Assembly (NCBI GenBank): GCA_964405465.1
Contig: CAYONZ010000019.1
Span: 1 to 64,000, forward strand
DNA from: CAYONZ01 sp964405465
GTDB lineage: Bacteria; Bdellovibrionota; Bdellovibrionia; Bdellovibrionales; JAMPXM01
Length of the DNA stretch: 64,000 nucleotides
Direction of reading: 5' to 3'
In this document: positions 1 to 7,895 of the stretch, one piece after another
Numbering within the stretch: the stretch's first letter is position 1
Layout: each line of letters opens with the position of its first letter
Program-made: the position numbers and the translations under genes
The notes under the pieces: generated by a model
Database searches by the model: none
Told to the model about the DNA's origin: nothing
Seen by the model: the letters and a program-made list of their open reading frames with translations, nothing else

Positions 1-465
1 TTAATCACACCAGAGAATCAATTTGCAAGCGAAGATGATCCTCCACTCAAACGGGAGCATCTCATAAACCTTGCACCTGCGGGTCGCCTGGATATTGACT
101 CTCAAGGGCTCTTAGTTTTCACCCAAAATGGCGTGATCGCGAGAAAACTGATTGGCGAAGACTCTATTGTTGAAAAAGAATATTTGGTGCGGGTTGAGGG
201 AAGACTTTCTGACGAAGGCCTACAAAAACTCCGACATGGCCTTTCTCTCGATGGCAAAGAGCTACGCCCGGCGCGCGTTGAATGGATCAATAATGATCAA
301 TTGAAATTCATCCTTAAAGAGGGGCGCAAGAGGCAAATTCGTCGTATGTGTGAACTCGTCGGTTTGCGTGTTCGGGGTTTGAAACGCGTGCGCACTGGCC
401 GCATCACTCTTTCAAATCTACCCGAGGGCATGTGGCGTTTTCTCAAACCAGGAGAAAATTTTTAA
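1..465 (+). CDS. RsuA/RluF-family rRNA pseudouridine synthase, 3' part only
   Basis: The reading frame is open from the first base of the window to the TAA at 463-465, so the 5' end lies outside and only about 154 residues are visible. The motif GRLDIDSQGLLVFTQNG, encoded at about 82-132, is the catalytic block of the RsuA/RluB/RluE/RluF family; its Asp (codon 91-93) is the nucleophile that isomerises uridine in rRNA. The DSQG form resembles RluF more than RsuA. A further family block, EGRKRQIRRM, is present near 320-350. The missing N-terminus would normally carry an S4 RNA-binding domain. The family call is secure; the exact member and target uridine are not. YebC follows 57 bases downstream on the same strand. 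Confidence 0.88.
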   Translation, partial: LITPENQFASEDDPPLKREHLINLAPAGRLDIDSQGLLVFTQNGVIARKLIGEDSIVEKEYLVRVEGRLSDEGLQKLRHGLSLDGKELRPARVEWINNDQLKFILKEGRKRQIRRMCELVGLRVRGLKRVRTGRITLSNLPEGMWRFLKPGENF

Positions 466-522
466 AGCCCATGCGCACCCAAGATTGACAGCGATCAAAT
501 CGAAACCGTAGGCTATTGGTCT

Positions 523-1236
523 ATGGGAAAATCTTGGAAAACACCGCATATCGCAGCTAAGGCTGCCCAAAAGGGCGCTAAATTCACAAAACTCGCACGC
601 GAAATTCAAGTCGCGGCAAAACTAGGGGGCCCCGACCCTGCAGCGAATAATCGCCTACGTTTGGCAATAGAAGCTGCAAAAGAGGCGTCCTGCCCCAAAG
701 ACACGATTGATCGAGCAATCAAAAAAGGCGCGGGTCTTTTGGACGATGGCAAGCAGATTGAAGAGGCCTTGTATGAAGGCTTTGGCCCACACAAAGTGGG
801 CGTGCTGGTCGAGTGTCAGACCGACAACCGCCATCGCACGATCGCCGACATTCGCACTCTCTTTAACAAGAACGATGGTCAATTGGGAGCAGAAGGCAGT
901 GTGGCCTGGATGTTCGATCGTGTTTCGTTGGTTGAAGGAGTGTATTCCAAGGGAAAAGTCGAGGATGCCGACACCGAGGCGATTGAGGCTGGCGCAAATG
1001 ACGTTGAGAAAATCACCGATGAACTCTACCGCTTCACGGGTGCTCCCGAAGACTTAAAGACAATTGAAACAGCACTCAGCCAACGAGGCTGGACCGTTAA
1101 AACTGCAGAGCTGTCATATAAAGCGAAAAATGAAACCGAGCTAACAGATGCACAAAAAAATGACGTCATCGAATTTATCCACGCTCTAGATGATAACGAT
1201 GATACTCATCGTATTCATGTCACAGTGGATTTATAA
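523..1236 (+). CDS. yebC: YebC/PmpR-family regulator
   Basis: A 237-residue protein of the YebC/PmpR/TACO1 family, of normal length for the family (about 240). The N-terminal signature of small residues and lysines followed by KLGGPDPAANNRLRLAI, and then CPKDTIDRAIKKGAG, is typical; the middle block GPHKVGVLVECQTDNRHRT matches the conserved domain. Family members were described as DNA-binding transcription regulators, and some act on the ribosome to relieve stalling at proline runs. Which role applies here cannot be told from sequence. The protein is cytoplasmic, without signal or membrane segment. It may share a transcript with the pseudouridine synthase upstream. It converges on sufE. Confidence 0.92.
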   Translation: MGKSWKTPHIAAKAAQKGAKFTKLAREIQVAAKLGGPDPAANNRLRLAIEAAKEASCPKDTIDRAIKKGAGLLDDGKQIEEALYEGFGPHKVGVLVECQTDNRHRTIADIRTLFNKNDGQLGAEGSVAWMFDRVSLVEGVYSKGKVEDADTEAIEAGANDVEKITDELYRFTGAPEDLKTIETALSQRGWTVKTAELSYKAKNETELTDAQKNDVIEFIHALDDNDDTHRIHVTVDL

Positions 1237-1254
1237 AATTTGTTTTGCGGTGAT

Positions 1255-1264
1255 GGGGGGGGGG
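1255..1264 (+). repeat. G10 homopolymer tract
   Basis: Ten consecutive G residues lie 19 bases after the yebC stop in the short convergent gap before sufE. The tract is outside both reading frames, so length change would not shift either gene. Confidence 0.9.
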
Positions 1265-1345
1265 CGGGCCATTTTAAAGGTCCGTCCAACCAAGTTAGAA
1301 TATTCCCCAAAACTGGGGCTTCTGAAAGACTGACAGTTGATAGTT

Positions 1346-1801
1346 TTAACTTTTACTCTGCATCGAGAGTAGTGCTTGGAATGCAGTTGCGTAGTGCTGA
1401 ATTTGCTTTGCCATGGCAAAAAGTCCACTGGCCCGATTAGGTGACAGATGAGTTTCGAATCCAAGATCTTTTAAGAACTGGGGAGACGTACTCAAAATTT
1501 CGGTAGGTGATAGATCTGAGTAAACCTCTACCAATATTGCAACCAAACCTTTTACCAGAACAGCATCGCTATCAGCCTGAAACAAAACCGTCTTTCTAGG
1601 TGACAACGAGGCATAGAGCCAAACTTGAGATTGGCAGCCTTTAACTTTCAGATCTTCGGTATGTTGTGCTTCAGGTAGCGTCTCTAGTTTTTTACCTTTT
1701 TCAATGACCAGGCGATAACGATCTTCCCAGCTTGCAAGTTTCGTAAATTCTTCTTTTAACTTTTCAATGCGTTCATTTGCCGTCAACAATTGTTCCCCCA
1801 A
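1346..1801 (-). CDS. sufE: SufE-family cysteine desulfuration protein
   Basis: A 151-residue cytoplasmic protein with the SufE fold signature: a helical start containing LASWEDRYRLVIEKGKKL and then VKGCQSQVW. The Cys of KGCQSQ is the residue that, in the family, accepts persulfide sulfur from a SufS-type cysteine desulfurase and passes it to Fe-S scaffold proteins. Length matches SufE (about 140). The first codon of the long frame is TTG at 1801; a GGGGGA motif points instead to in-frame TTG codons four or five residues later (about 1789 or 1786), so the start is uncertain by a few residues. No other suf gene is in the window. Its neighbour, a cysteine-cluster protein, could also bind metal, but a shared pathway is only a guess. 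Confidence 0.9.
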   Translation of the reverse strand: MGEQLLTANERIEKLKEEFTKLASWEDRYRLVIEKGKKLETLPEAQHTEDLKVKGCQSQVWLYASLSPRKTVLFQADSDAVLVKGLVAILVEVYSDLSPTEILSTSPQFLKDLGFETHLSPNRASGLFAMAKQIQHYATAFQALLSMQSKS

Positions 1802-1829
1802 TAAAACTCGAACTCCCCTTCCTAGGAGT

Positions 1830-2759
1830 TTAAAAATTCAATAGGTCAGGCTCTACGCATTCCCAAATATCATTTGGAGTCATGCCGCTGACATATTCTG
1901 CAGCCTTTATAAAAAAACTAGCTTTGGTATCGTGAAACTCGTACCAAACTCGGTCTGCAGAGTCATTAGCTGAATTTTGATTGAGGGCCAAAGCTGAAAC
2001 TCGTTGCAAGCTCTGCTGCTTCAAAAAATTGAGATTTGACTCTAATTCTTCGGCGATAAAGCCCAATTCGAGCAACACATGGTGCGCAAGATTCACCTCG
2101 ATGTAAAAGAGAAACTTCTCGAGACGAGCCCAGCTGAAAGGTGCGTTGACCGTTCTCCCTAACGAACTCAATTCGCCATTGAAACACGAACTGACCTCGG
2201 CCTCTAGGTCACAAAAATAAGTCGAACAGACAGAAGGTCGCGCCGGCCAAATGCGACATTGACGATTGGCCACATCAAAGTGTGAACACAAAAGTTCGGG
2301 TTCGTTTCCAAAAAACTGAGGGAGCTCACTCAGGCGGCGAAAATTGCGAACGTAGTCCGATGAAGCGACAAGCCCCAATGGTATGGACCGGCCGCGCTCA
2401 AGATCTTCACTCTGCAACTTTTGCGAATTTAAAAGCTCACCAACAATAAAATTGGGAACAAAAGGCTGAAAAGTACAACACTTCAAATTCGGCTTCACCC
2501 GCGAGGACCTCTGCCAACTCAGTTGCGATCGCGAACAAGCTTGGCAGTCCAGGCTGCTCGACTTATGCGCCCCCAGAGACTGAAACCACAACACAAAATC
2601 AGACTGGCTACAAAACCAAGACTTAAGCCAAATCTGAAAATGTTCAGGCAGTTCATTGGGCAGCTCATTAGGAAGTTCAGCTGTGGTGGACGCCGTGGCA
2701 CCTTCTATCACGCCTACCTCAGAACATTTCATTTTTGCTTTCTCATTCAGTTCTCTCAT
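1830..2759 (-). CDS. YkgJ-like cysteine-cluster protein (putative metal-binding)
   Basis: A 309-residue protein with cysteines spaced as in the YkgJ/CxxCxxCC family: CQACSRSQ near residues 73-80, then CCTFQP, then a C-terminal cluster with CRIWPARPSVCSTYFC. Family members are thought to chelate zinc or iron, but their function is not settled. Before the cluster is an acidic stretch in which ELPN repeats (ELPNELPNELPE, residues about 29-40). There is no signal peptide. The ATG at 2759-2757 follows directly after the TGA of the peptidase gene upstream, so the two are almost certainly cotranscribed and translationally coupled. The family call rests on cysteine pattern alone. Confidence 0.72.
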   Translation of the reverse strand: MRELNEKAKMKCSEVGVIEGATASTTAELPNELPNELPEHFQIWLKSWFCSQSDFVLWFQSLGAHKSSSLDCQACSRSQLSWQRSSRVKPNLKCCTFQPFVPNFIVGELLNSQKLQSEDLERGRSIPLGLVASSDYVRNFRRLSELPQFFGNEPELLCSHFDVANRQCRIWPARPSVCSTYFCDLEAEVSSCFNGELSSLGRTVNAPFSWARLEKFLFYIEVNLAHHVLLELGFIAEELESNLNFLKQQSLQRVSALALNQNSANDSADRVWYEFHDTKASFFIKAAEYVSGMTPNDIWECVEPDLLNF

Positions 2760-5003
2760 TCAAAAGAGTCGATCATATAGGTATTCAAACTCTATGGTCG
2801 ACATCTTAATGTGTTGCTCGAGATCAGCTGCACCTCCATGCCCACCTTCAATATTTTCATAGTACCATATTGGGTGGCCTTGCTCGATCATTCTCGCCGC
2901 CATTTTCCTGGCATGCCCTGGATGAACGCGATCATCCGCCGTCGAAGTCATAAATAAAACTTGTGGATATCTAACACCTGCCCTGACATTCTGATAGGGT
3001 GAATACCTCTGAATCACCGCAAAGGCTGCAGCATCTTTGGGATCATCAGGGTTACCATACTCACCTGTCCAACTCGCGCCAGCGAGAAGCTTATGATACC
3101 GATACATATCCAATAACGGAACCTGACAAATGACCCCTTGGTAAAGATCGGGGCGCAAAACAAAAACAGAGCCAACCAAAAGGCCGCCGTTGGAGCCGCC
3201 CTGAATTGCAAGATGTCGAGGCGAGGTGAATTTTCGTGAAATTAAATCTTCAGAAACAGCGATAAAATCCTCGAATGCTCGCATGCGATTTTCTTTTAAA
3301 GCAGCTTTATGCCACTTTGGCCCAAATTCCCCTCCACCACGGATATTTGCAACCACATAGACCCCACCTTTTTCTAACCAAACTTTACCGGTGGCACCCA
3401 AATAAAAAGGCGACATTGAAATTTCAAAACCACCGTAGCCAGTTTGTATCGTTGGGTTAGTGCCATCTAAAACCATCCCTTTTTTATGAATAATGAAATA
3501 GGGAATCACTGTGCCATCTTGACTGATGGCTTCGTACTGATGGGTTTCAAACATGGCCTCATTGAATCGAGATGGAGCCGTTTTTATTTTCGTCAACTTT
3601 GAGGACTCCAGCCTATACAAAGTACTGGGAACCAAAAATGACCGGTACATTAGGTAAACCCGTTCTTCGAATGGATTTGAAGTTGCCAAGTCTATATCAC
3701 CGTTTTCTGGAATTTCGACAACTTCAGAATACCACTGGCTTTCAACACCTGAGATCGAAGTTTGCATGCCAGTTCTTTTATTTTTTGCAAAGCGATTTCC
3801 ATCGACATTCTTCTTGAAACGCAAGACTTTTCCCATGACATGGGAGTTTAGAATTAAAAAAGCGGAGTCGCGATTCGTCGCCAAGCTAGCAAATGAGGTC
3901 TTGTCGTCAGGTTGAAAGATCACCTCGATCTTCATCTCGTCAGCAGCCTTGCTCACCTCAGATAGAGACTCCGTAAAAACAGTTCCGGATTGCAATTTCT
4001 TATTCGCAATTTCGACTTGGGAATGAGTTTGGAAAAATAACTCATCACCTAAATTTCCTTCTAGTGTCATATCATCGGGCAAGTTTACTTTTTTAAGCTC
4101 GCGGCGTTCATCAAAAACAAACATGATCGAGGTAAAAAATGTTTTCTGGTCTACAAGCAAAACCACAGGCGTCGAACCGGGACGTTCCAAAATCATTGCA
4201 CTTGCGGCCACCGACTCAGGTGCCACCTCGAGAACAACTGGAGCATCTCTGATTTCTTGATTGCGTTTTAAATATCGAATTTTTCTCGGATACCCAGACG
4301 TAGTCAATTCACCAGAGTTGAGTCCCACCTCGACAAACAATGAATCTTTGTCATACCACACCGCTCGATTTTTACCTTCAGGTAGATTAAAACCCTTTGA
4401 TACAAAAGCCTTTGTTTTGAGATCAAACTCGCGAATCACTGAGGCATCCTGCCCACCACGTGACAATTTAAGAAGACATCTTTCATACTTTGGCCCCAAA
4501 CATTCGGCGCCTTTAAAAACCCAATTCTCTTTTTCCTGCTTGTTTAACAAATCAAGATCTAAAACCACTTCCCATTTGGGCATAGCATTTTCATAATCTT
4601 CAACCGAAGTGCGCCTCCAAATTCCTTTAACGTGCTGGGCATCTTGCCAAAAATTATAAATCATTTTGTTTTTAAGACTTGGAGTAGGCAAGCGATCTTT
4701 CGCCAGAAATATCTTTCGAATTTCTCCCTCTGTCGATTGAAAGTCGTCTCGTCTTTGCAGAGACTCTAGAGTCTTGGCATTTTGCCCTCGCACCCATTGC
4801 AAAGACTTTTCAGAACGAACTTCTTCTAACCACAAATAAGAATCCGCCGGAACTGATTTTGCTGACATTGAGGCACATCCAATCAATAAAAAAAAGTATC
4901 CTATGCCGCTCACCATGCTTGCAAAATGCACAAGATTTAGACGGAGAATGCTCCAGACAATTCTTCGAACTCTTTGAATTCTTTGATCACGGTAAGCTAA
5001 CAT
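2760..5003 (-). CDS. Prolyl oligopeptidase-family serine peptidase, probable lipoprotein
   Basis: A protein of about 747 residues with the two-part plan of the S9A family: an N-terminal beta-propeller region and a C-terminal alpha/beta-hydrolase. The nucleophile motif GGSNGG is encoded near 3188-3205, the Asp lies in STADDRVHPGHARKM and the His in EGGHGGAAD, so the triad is complete. S9A enzymes cut short peptides after proline. Near the N-terminus a hydrophobic stretch ends in LLIGC followed by AS, a lipobox, suggesting a periplasm-facing lipoprotein with an unusually long leader. I chose the ATG at 5003 because GGAGAGG lies six bases before it; a GTG at 5018 is also in frame. An in-frame ATG nearer the lipobox would give a normal-length signal peptide. 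Confidence 0.9.
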   Translation of the reverse strand: MLAYRDQRIQRVRRIVWSILRLNLVHFASMVSGIGYFFLLIGCASMSAKSVPADSYLWLEEVRSEKSLQWVRGQNAKTLESLQRRDDFQSTEGEIRKIFLAKDRLPTPSLKNKMIYNFWQDAQHVKGIWRRTSVEDYENAMPKWEVVLDLDLLNKQEKENWVFKGAECLGPKYERCLLKLSRGGQDASVIREFDLKTKAFVSKGFNLPEGKNRAVWYDKDSLFVEVGLNSGELTTSGYPRKIRYLKRNQEIRDAPVVLEVAPESVAASAMILERPGSTPVVLLVDQKTFFTSIMFVFDERRELKKVNLPDDMTLEGNLGDELFFQTHSQVEIANKKLQSGTVFTESLSEVSKAADEMKIEVIFQPDDKTSFASLATNRDSAFLILNSHVMGKVLRFKKNVDGNRFAKNKRTGMQTSISGVESQWYSEVVEIPENGDIDLATSNPFEERVYLMYRSFLVPSTLYRLESSKLTKIKTAPSRFNEAMFETHQYEAISQDGTVIPYFIIHKKGMVLDGTNPTIQTGYGGFEISMSPFYLGATGKVWLEKGGVYVVANIRGGGEFGPKWHKAALKENRMRAFEDFIAVSEDLISRKFTSPRHLAIQGGSNGGLLVGSVFVLRPDLYQGVICQVPLLDMYRYHKLLAGASWTGEYGNPDDPKDAAAFAVIQRYSPYQNVRAGVRYPQVLFMTSTADDRVHPGHARKMAARMIEQGHPIWYYENIEGGHGGAADLEQHIKMSTIEFEYLYDRLF

Positions 5004-5319
5004 AGCATTCCTCTCCACTCTGAAATTGCCAAGGGTGTGCGACCTTTAAGTTGGGTCCATGACTACCGATTGGACCCAACACCAAGCTAGAACTAGACAA
5101 AAGCTAGTGTCAATAGATCAGACAAGTCTGAATAAATTCTCGCGACCCCAAGTCTATCTCATGGTCATCCTTCCCGAAACGCTCAATTACGTCGCGATTT
5201 CTATTCAACGCTGGTATAACCCACTGGAAATTCTCGGGGTAAAAGGAAGAAGGCATTTTATCGAGGCCTAGTCTCTGACTTAGGAGATAGGTCATGGGGC
5301 GTGATTATGGGGAGCGATC
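5004..5319. other. Divergent intergenic region between peptidase and barrel gene
   Basis: This 316-base gap separates two divergent genes and must hold both promoters. The one clear element is the perfect 10-bp inverted repeat at 5050-5080, listed separately. Short frames exist on both strands but overlap each other and show no recognisable motif. No RNA gene or recognisable sigma-70 promoter stands out by eye. Confidence 0.5.
5050..5080. promoter_or_regulatory. Perfect 10-bp inverted repeat, possible operator
   Basis: GTTGGGTCCA at 5050-5059 is repeated inverted as TGGACCCAAC at 5071-5080 with an 11-base spacer. It lies 47-77 bases upstream of the peptidase start and about 240 upstream of the barrel gene. 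No T run follows on either strand, so it does not look like a terminator; an operator or a leader hairpin are the options. Confidence 0.5.
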
Positions 5320-6288
5320 ATGGGGACTGATAAATTACTCAACAAAATTTATTTTGGCATTTTTGCTAATGCCCAAGTATCAGCAGAACCCGCAAGAACA
5401 TCATCACCTGATCCCGTGGGCTTACCTAACACAGCGTCTTTACTACTCATGATGAGCCTGCTTTCTTGCTCGCTCATATTTTCAATCGATGTTCAAGCTG
5501 CCAACCCAACAGAGGATCAAATACAGTCCCAGTCGATTCTTACTCATGAAGAGTCGACAGCAAACACCGCTGAGTCCACGCGGCGCGATTTTCACTCACA
5601 CCTCTCACAAAATGCCAGAACCTTAGGCCCAGGAAAATGGAGTTATCAGCCTTATCCAGCTTCGAGCTCTGCCAACTCATTTTTTGCCAATTCAATTTCT
5701 GTCGGAATTGGTCAACGTTTTGAGATCGGCACAGTCCCGGTCTATTGGATGTCGAATTCGCCGGACCGATTGACCCAAAACGCCAATTTCAAGTACAATT
5801 TCTACCGGAGTGAGCAGCACGGTTTCTCTCTGGCCTATAGTGTACTGTACTTCAAGTACAAGTTTCTGCTTTCGTATGGCATCCCTTCTGAAATTCACAC
5901 AGAAGACAAAATGCAAGATTTTGGATTTTTATACACCTACCATTACTCGCCGGATGTCTCGTTGAGTTTTAACTATTTCATTCACCACTTCTCCGCAAAA
6001 TTCGACCCGGGAATCGGGGTAACTGACGAAGTGAACGAGAATCTCCAGCCCGATATAATGATCGATGTTGAAACTAGGCTCTCACCCCGTTTTTTTATCA
6101 CCGCAGGAGTGGCACTGGCCCCTTTGGATGGCTCCAATACGTTAATTTCCGTAACTAATTACTGGGGTGCGGGGGCCACGATCACCTGGGTGCGACCGGC
6201 AAAGTTTTTTTCGGCACCATCATTAGGGGCTCACTATGTACCCGAAAACCAAAAGACACGTATCATGCTCTCAAGTTCGTTTTACTGA
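5320..6288 (+). CDS. Predicted outer-membrane beta-barrel protein, unknown function
   Basis: A 322-residue protein not assigned to a named family. A hydrophobic segment at about residues 38-56, ending VQAANPTED, looks like the core of a Sec signal peptide, and the rest alternates polar and aromatic residues as transmembrane beta-strands do. It ends in Phe-Tyr, consistent with the aromatic C-terminal residue of barrels recognised by BamA. The ATG at 5320 is preceded by GGGGAG at a five-base spacing, which supports it, but gives an unusually long n-region; ATG at 5449 or 5452 would give a conventional signal peptide. The last bases of the gene form the first copy of a 17-bp tandem repeat. Barrel prediction is inference from residue pattern. 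Confidence 0.68.
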   Translation: MGTDKLLNKIYFGIFANAQVSAEPARTSSPDPVGLPNTASLLLMMSLLSCSLIFSIDVQAANPTEDQIQSQSILTHEESTANTAESTRRDFHSHLSQNARTLGPGKWSYQPYPASSSANSFFANSISVGIGQRFEIGTVPVYWMSNSPDRLTQNANFKYNFYRSEQHGFSLAYSVLYFKYKFLLSYGIPSEIHTEDKMQDFGFLYTYHYSPDVSLSFNYFIHHFSAKFDPGIGVTDEVNENLQPDIMIDVETRLSPRFFITAGVALAPLDGSNTLISVTNYWGAGATITWVRPAKFFSAPSLGAHYVPENQKTRIMLSSSFY

Positions 6289-6306
6289 TATGCTCTCAAG
6301 TTCGTT
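6265..6306. repeat. Two 17-bp direct repeats, period 25
   Basis: ATGCTCTCAAGTTCGTT occurs at 6265-6281 and again at 6290-6306. The first copy is the 3' end of the barrel gene and the second lies just after the stop, so the pair looks like a small slippage duplication that duplicated the end of the coding sequence. Confidence 0.85.
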
Positions 6307-6379
6307 GCGGCAGAGCCGTTAACTGGGATCTTCTCAAAGATCTCGATGTATGTTTCACCGTATTTGCATTTTCACTGTA

Positions 6380-6425
6380 TGCCATCACAAGTCTTGTTCT
6401 TTGAGGTGATTGGCAGTATCTCTAC
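6380..6425 (+). promoter_or_regulatory. Leader hairpin upstream of the globin gene
   Basis: TGCCATCAC (6380-6388) pairs with GTGA/TGGCA (6416-6425) with one bulged T. The 3' arm includes part of GAGGTGA (6413-6419), the only Shine-Dalgarno-like sequence before the globin ATG at 6432, although its 12-base spacing is long. A role in translation control is inference. Confidence 0.35.
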
Positions 6426-6431
6426 CCCATT

Positions 6432-6815
6432 ATGAAAACGGTGAAAGCTATTTCAAACCGAGATGACATCATTGTCTTGGTCAATTCATTTTACGACAAA
6501 GTTCAGAAAGATGAATTGCTGGGACCTGTATTTTCAGATCAAGCTCACGTCAACTGGCAGTCACATCTCCCTCAAATGTATAATTTTTGGGAGAGCTTGC
6601 TCTTGGGTGCCGATAATTTTAGTGGAAGGCCACTCGCTAAACACTTACCGCTGATTGTCACCCGTGAACACTTTGCTCGTTGGCTTGAGCTTTTTTCAGA
6701 AACTGTTGATGCGCATTTTGTTGGACTTAAAGCTGACGAGGCCAAACGTCGAGCCGTCGGAATAGCCTATAATTTTCAAGTTCATATGGGGCTTCTGCGA
6801 GCCAATGAACTATAA
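6432..6815 (+). CDS. Group III truncated hemoglobin
   Basis: A 127-residue heme protein of the truncated 2/2 globin superfamily. Features of group III members are visible: an early helix with LVNSFYDKVQKDELLGPVF, the block HLPQMYNFWESLLLG (residues about 45-59), and the heme-ligating proximal His at about residue 80 in REHFARWLELF. Length fits the family (about 130). Group III globins are cytoplasmic; proposed roles include handling of nitric oxide or other reactive ligands and electron transfer, none demonstrable here. The start codon lacks a close Shine-Dalgarno sequence, and a hairpin sits just before it. A small membrane protein gene and lipB follow on the same strand. Confidence 0.9.
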   Translation: MKTVKAISNRDDIIVLVNSFYDKVQKDELLGPVFSDQAHVNWQSHLPQMYNFWESLLLGADNFSGRPLAKHLPLIVTREHFARWLELFSETVDAHFVGLKADEAKRRAVGIAYNFQVHMGLLRANEL

Positions 6816-6892
6816 GTTTTTTAAATTGTCTATTTTGCAGCACTCAACAAATCTTGTTTGGTTGATTGAGAAGCTGTGTTAAAGCGGTGAAT

Positions 6893-7048
6893 ATGGAATT
6901 CGAAAAAGAGATGTTTCAACTTGCGGCCTTTACAATCTTGCCTATTTTAGGGGTTTCAATCTATTTCATTTTTTTCGCTAAAGGTGATCCATTTAAAATC
7001 GATGCAGCTCCTGATGTGATCGATTTAAAGCAAAAAACCCAGAAGTGA
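6893..7048 (+). CDS. Small single-span membrane protein, unknown
   Basis: A 51-residue protein with one hydrophobic segment (about residues 8-26, FQLAAFTILPILGVSIYFIF) and a short soluble tail rich in Asp and Lys. The ATG at 6893 is chosen; a GTG two codons upstream and an ATG at 6866 are also in frame. It ends three bases before the lipB GTG, so it is likely cotranscribed with lipB. I do not recognise a family. Its size and position after a globin gene loosely recall small accessory subunits of respiratory complexes, but no motif supports that. It is kept because spacing and the membrane segment suggest a real gene. Confidence 0.55.
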   Translation: MEFEKEMFQLAAFTILPILGVSIYFIFFAKGDPFKIDAAPDVIDLKQKTQK

Positions 7049-7051
7049 CCC

Positions 7052-7717
7052 GTGATTGGATCTAATCTCAAAGTGAATTATATTTGGTTTGAGCGGCTCT
7101 CTTACCTGCAAGGGCTAGAGGCTCAAGAACGTTACCGCCAGAGCGTACTCAATGACCCTTCTCAATTCTTTATAATGGGGCTCGAACACCCATCGGTTAT
7201 AACTCTTGGCAAACGTGGGGACCCGAAACTTGATCTGTCTCTCCCCCAAGGCCCCAGCCAAATTGACATCCAAAAAACTGATCGCGGGGGGCAAGCGACC
7301 CTTCATAGTCCTGGTCAGTTGGTGATTTATCCAATTTTTTCTTTAGCAACACTTGGCCTTGGTGTGCGAGACTTTGTACTCACTTTACTTCGGACAACCC
7401 AAATGAGTTTGCACAATTTGGGTATTGAGACATTCGAAAAAAATCAGTCTGCACTGTATACGGCAAATGGAAAAATCGCGTTTTTTGGATTGAAAGTGTC
7501 ACACAACATCACTTCACATGGTTTGGCCATCAATGTGTGCAATGATTTAAGTCTGTTCTCAATGATCCGCTCCTGTGGTATCGCCAACGAAAGCTTTGAT
7601 CAGACTTCAAACTATTGTAACGCAACGCCTCGCCAGCTGTTTCAAATCTGGGCAAAAGCACAAACCCAGAACTTTAGTGAACTCGAACACTTGACGATCG
7701 AAGCTCAAGAAGTTTAG
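7052..7717 (+). CDS. lipB: Lipoyl(octanoyl) transferase
   Basis: A 221-residue enzyme of normal LipB length that moves octanoate from octanoyl-ACP to lipoyl-domain lysines of 2-oxoacid dehydrogenases and glycine cleavage H protein, the first step of lipoate assembly. The signature RGGQATLHSPGQLVIYP lies at residues 78-94, a conserved Lys at about 141 in GKIAFFGLKV, and the catalytic Cys at about 175 in RSCGI. The usual HGPGQ is HSPGQ here, a small deviation. The start is GTG at 7052, three bases after the preceding stop. No lipA is in the window. tRNA-Val follows 24 bases downstream. Confidence 0.95.
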   Translation: MIGSNLKVNYIWFERLSYLQGLEAQERYRQSVLNDPSQFFIMGLEHPSVITLGKRGDPKLDLSLPQGPSQIDIQKTDRGGQATLHSPGQLVIYPIFSLATLGLGVRDFVLTLLRTTQMSLHNLGIETFEKNQSALYTANGKIAFFGLKVSHNITSHGLAINVCNDLSLFSMIRSCGIANESFDQTSNYCNATPRQLFQIWAKAQTQNFSELEHLTIEAQEV

Positions 7718-7741
7718 AGTGGTACCTCAGTCACACGTATT

Positions 7742-7817
7742 GGTCTCTTGGCGCAGTTGGTAGCGCGTTCCCTTGACATGGGAGAGGTCACTGGTTCGAG
7801 TCCAGTAGAGACCACCA
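7742..7817 (+). tRNA. tRNA-Val (anticodon GAC)
   Basis: A complete cloverleaf can be folded: acceptor GGTCTCT pairs with AGAGACC, the D stem is GCGC/GCGC, the anticodon stem TTCCC/GGGAG with loop TTGACAT gives anticodon GAC, and the T stem ACTGG/CCAGT closes TTCGAGT. The discriminator is A and the CCA end is encoded at 7815-7817. The gene reads valine codons GUC and GUU. It lies between lipB and the end of the macB-like gene. Confidence 0.97.
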
Positions 7818-7895
7818 ATTCAAACTATTTAAAATTTTCTTATTGTTCTGTTGGCCGCTGAGATTGATGGAAAGCCATCCTATGCAAATGGGATT

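Noticed and set aside
1240..1440. 66-residue plus-strand frame
   Set aside because: Starts through the G10 tract, overlaps sufE on the other strand and has no motif.
5059..5271. Short frames on both strands upstream of the barrel gene
   Set aside because: They overlap each other and the palindrome, with no binding site or protein signature.
7742..7817. tRNA as a phage or island attachment site
   Set aside because: No integrase gene or repeated tRNA 3' end is found in the following sequence; neighbours are a transporter operon.
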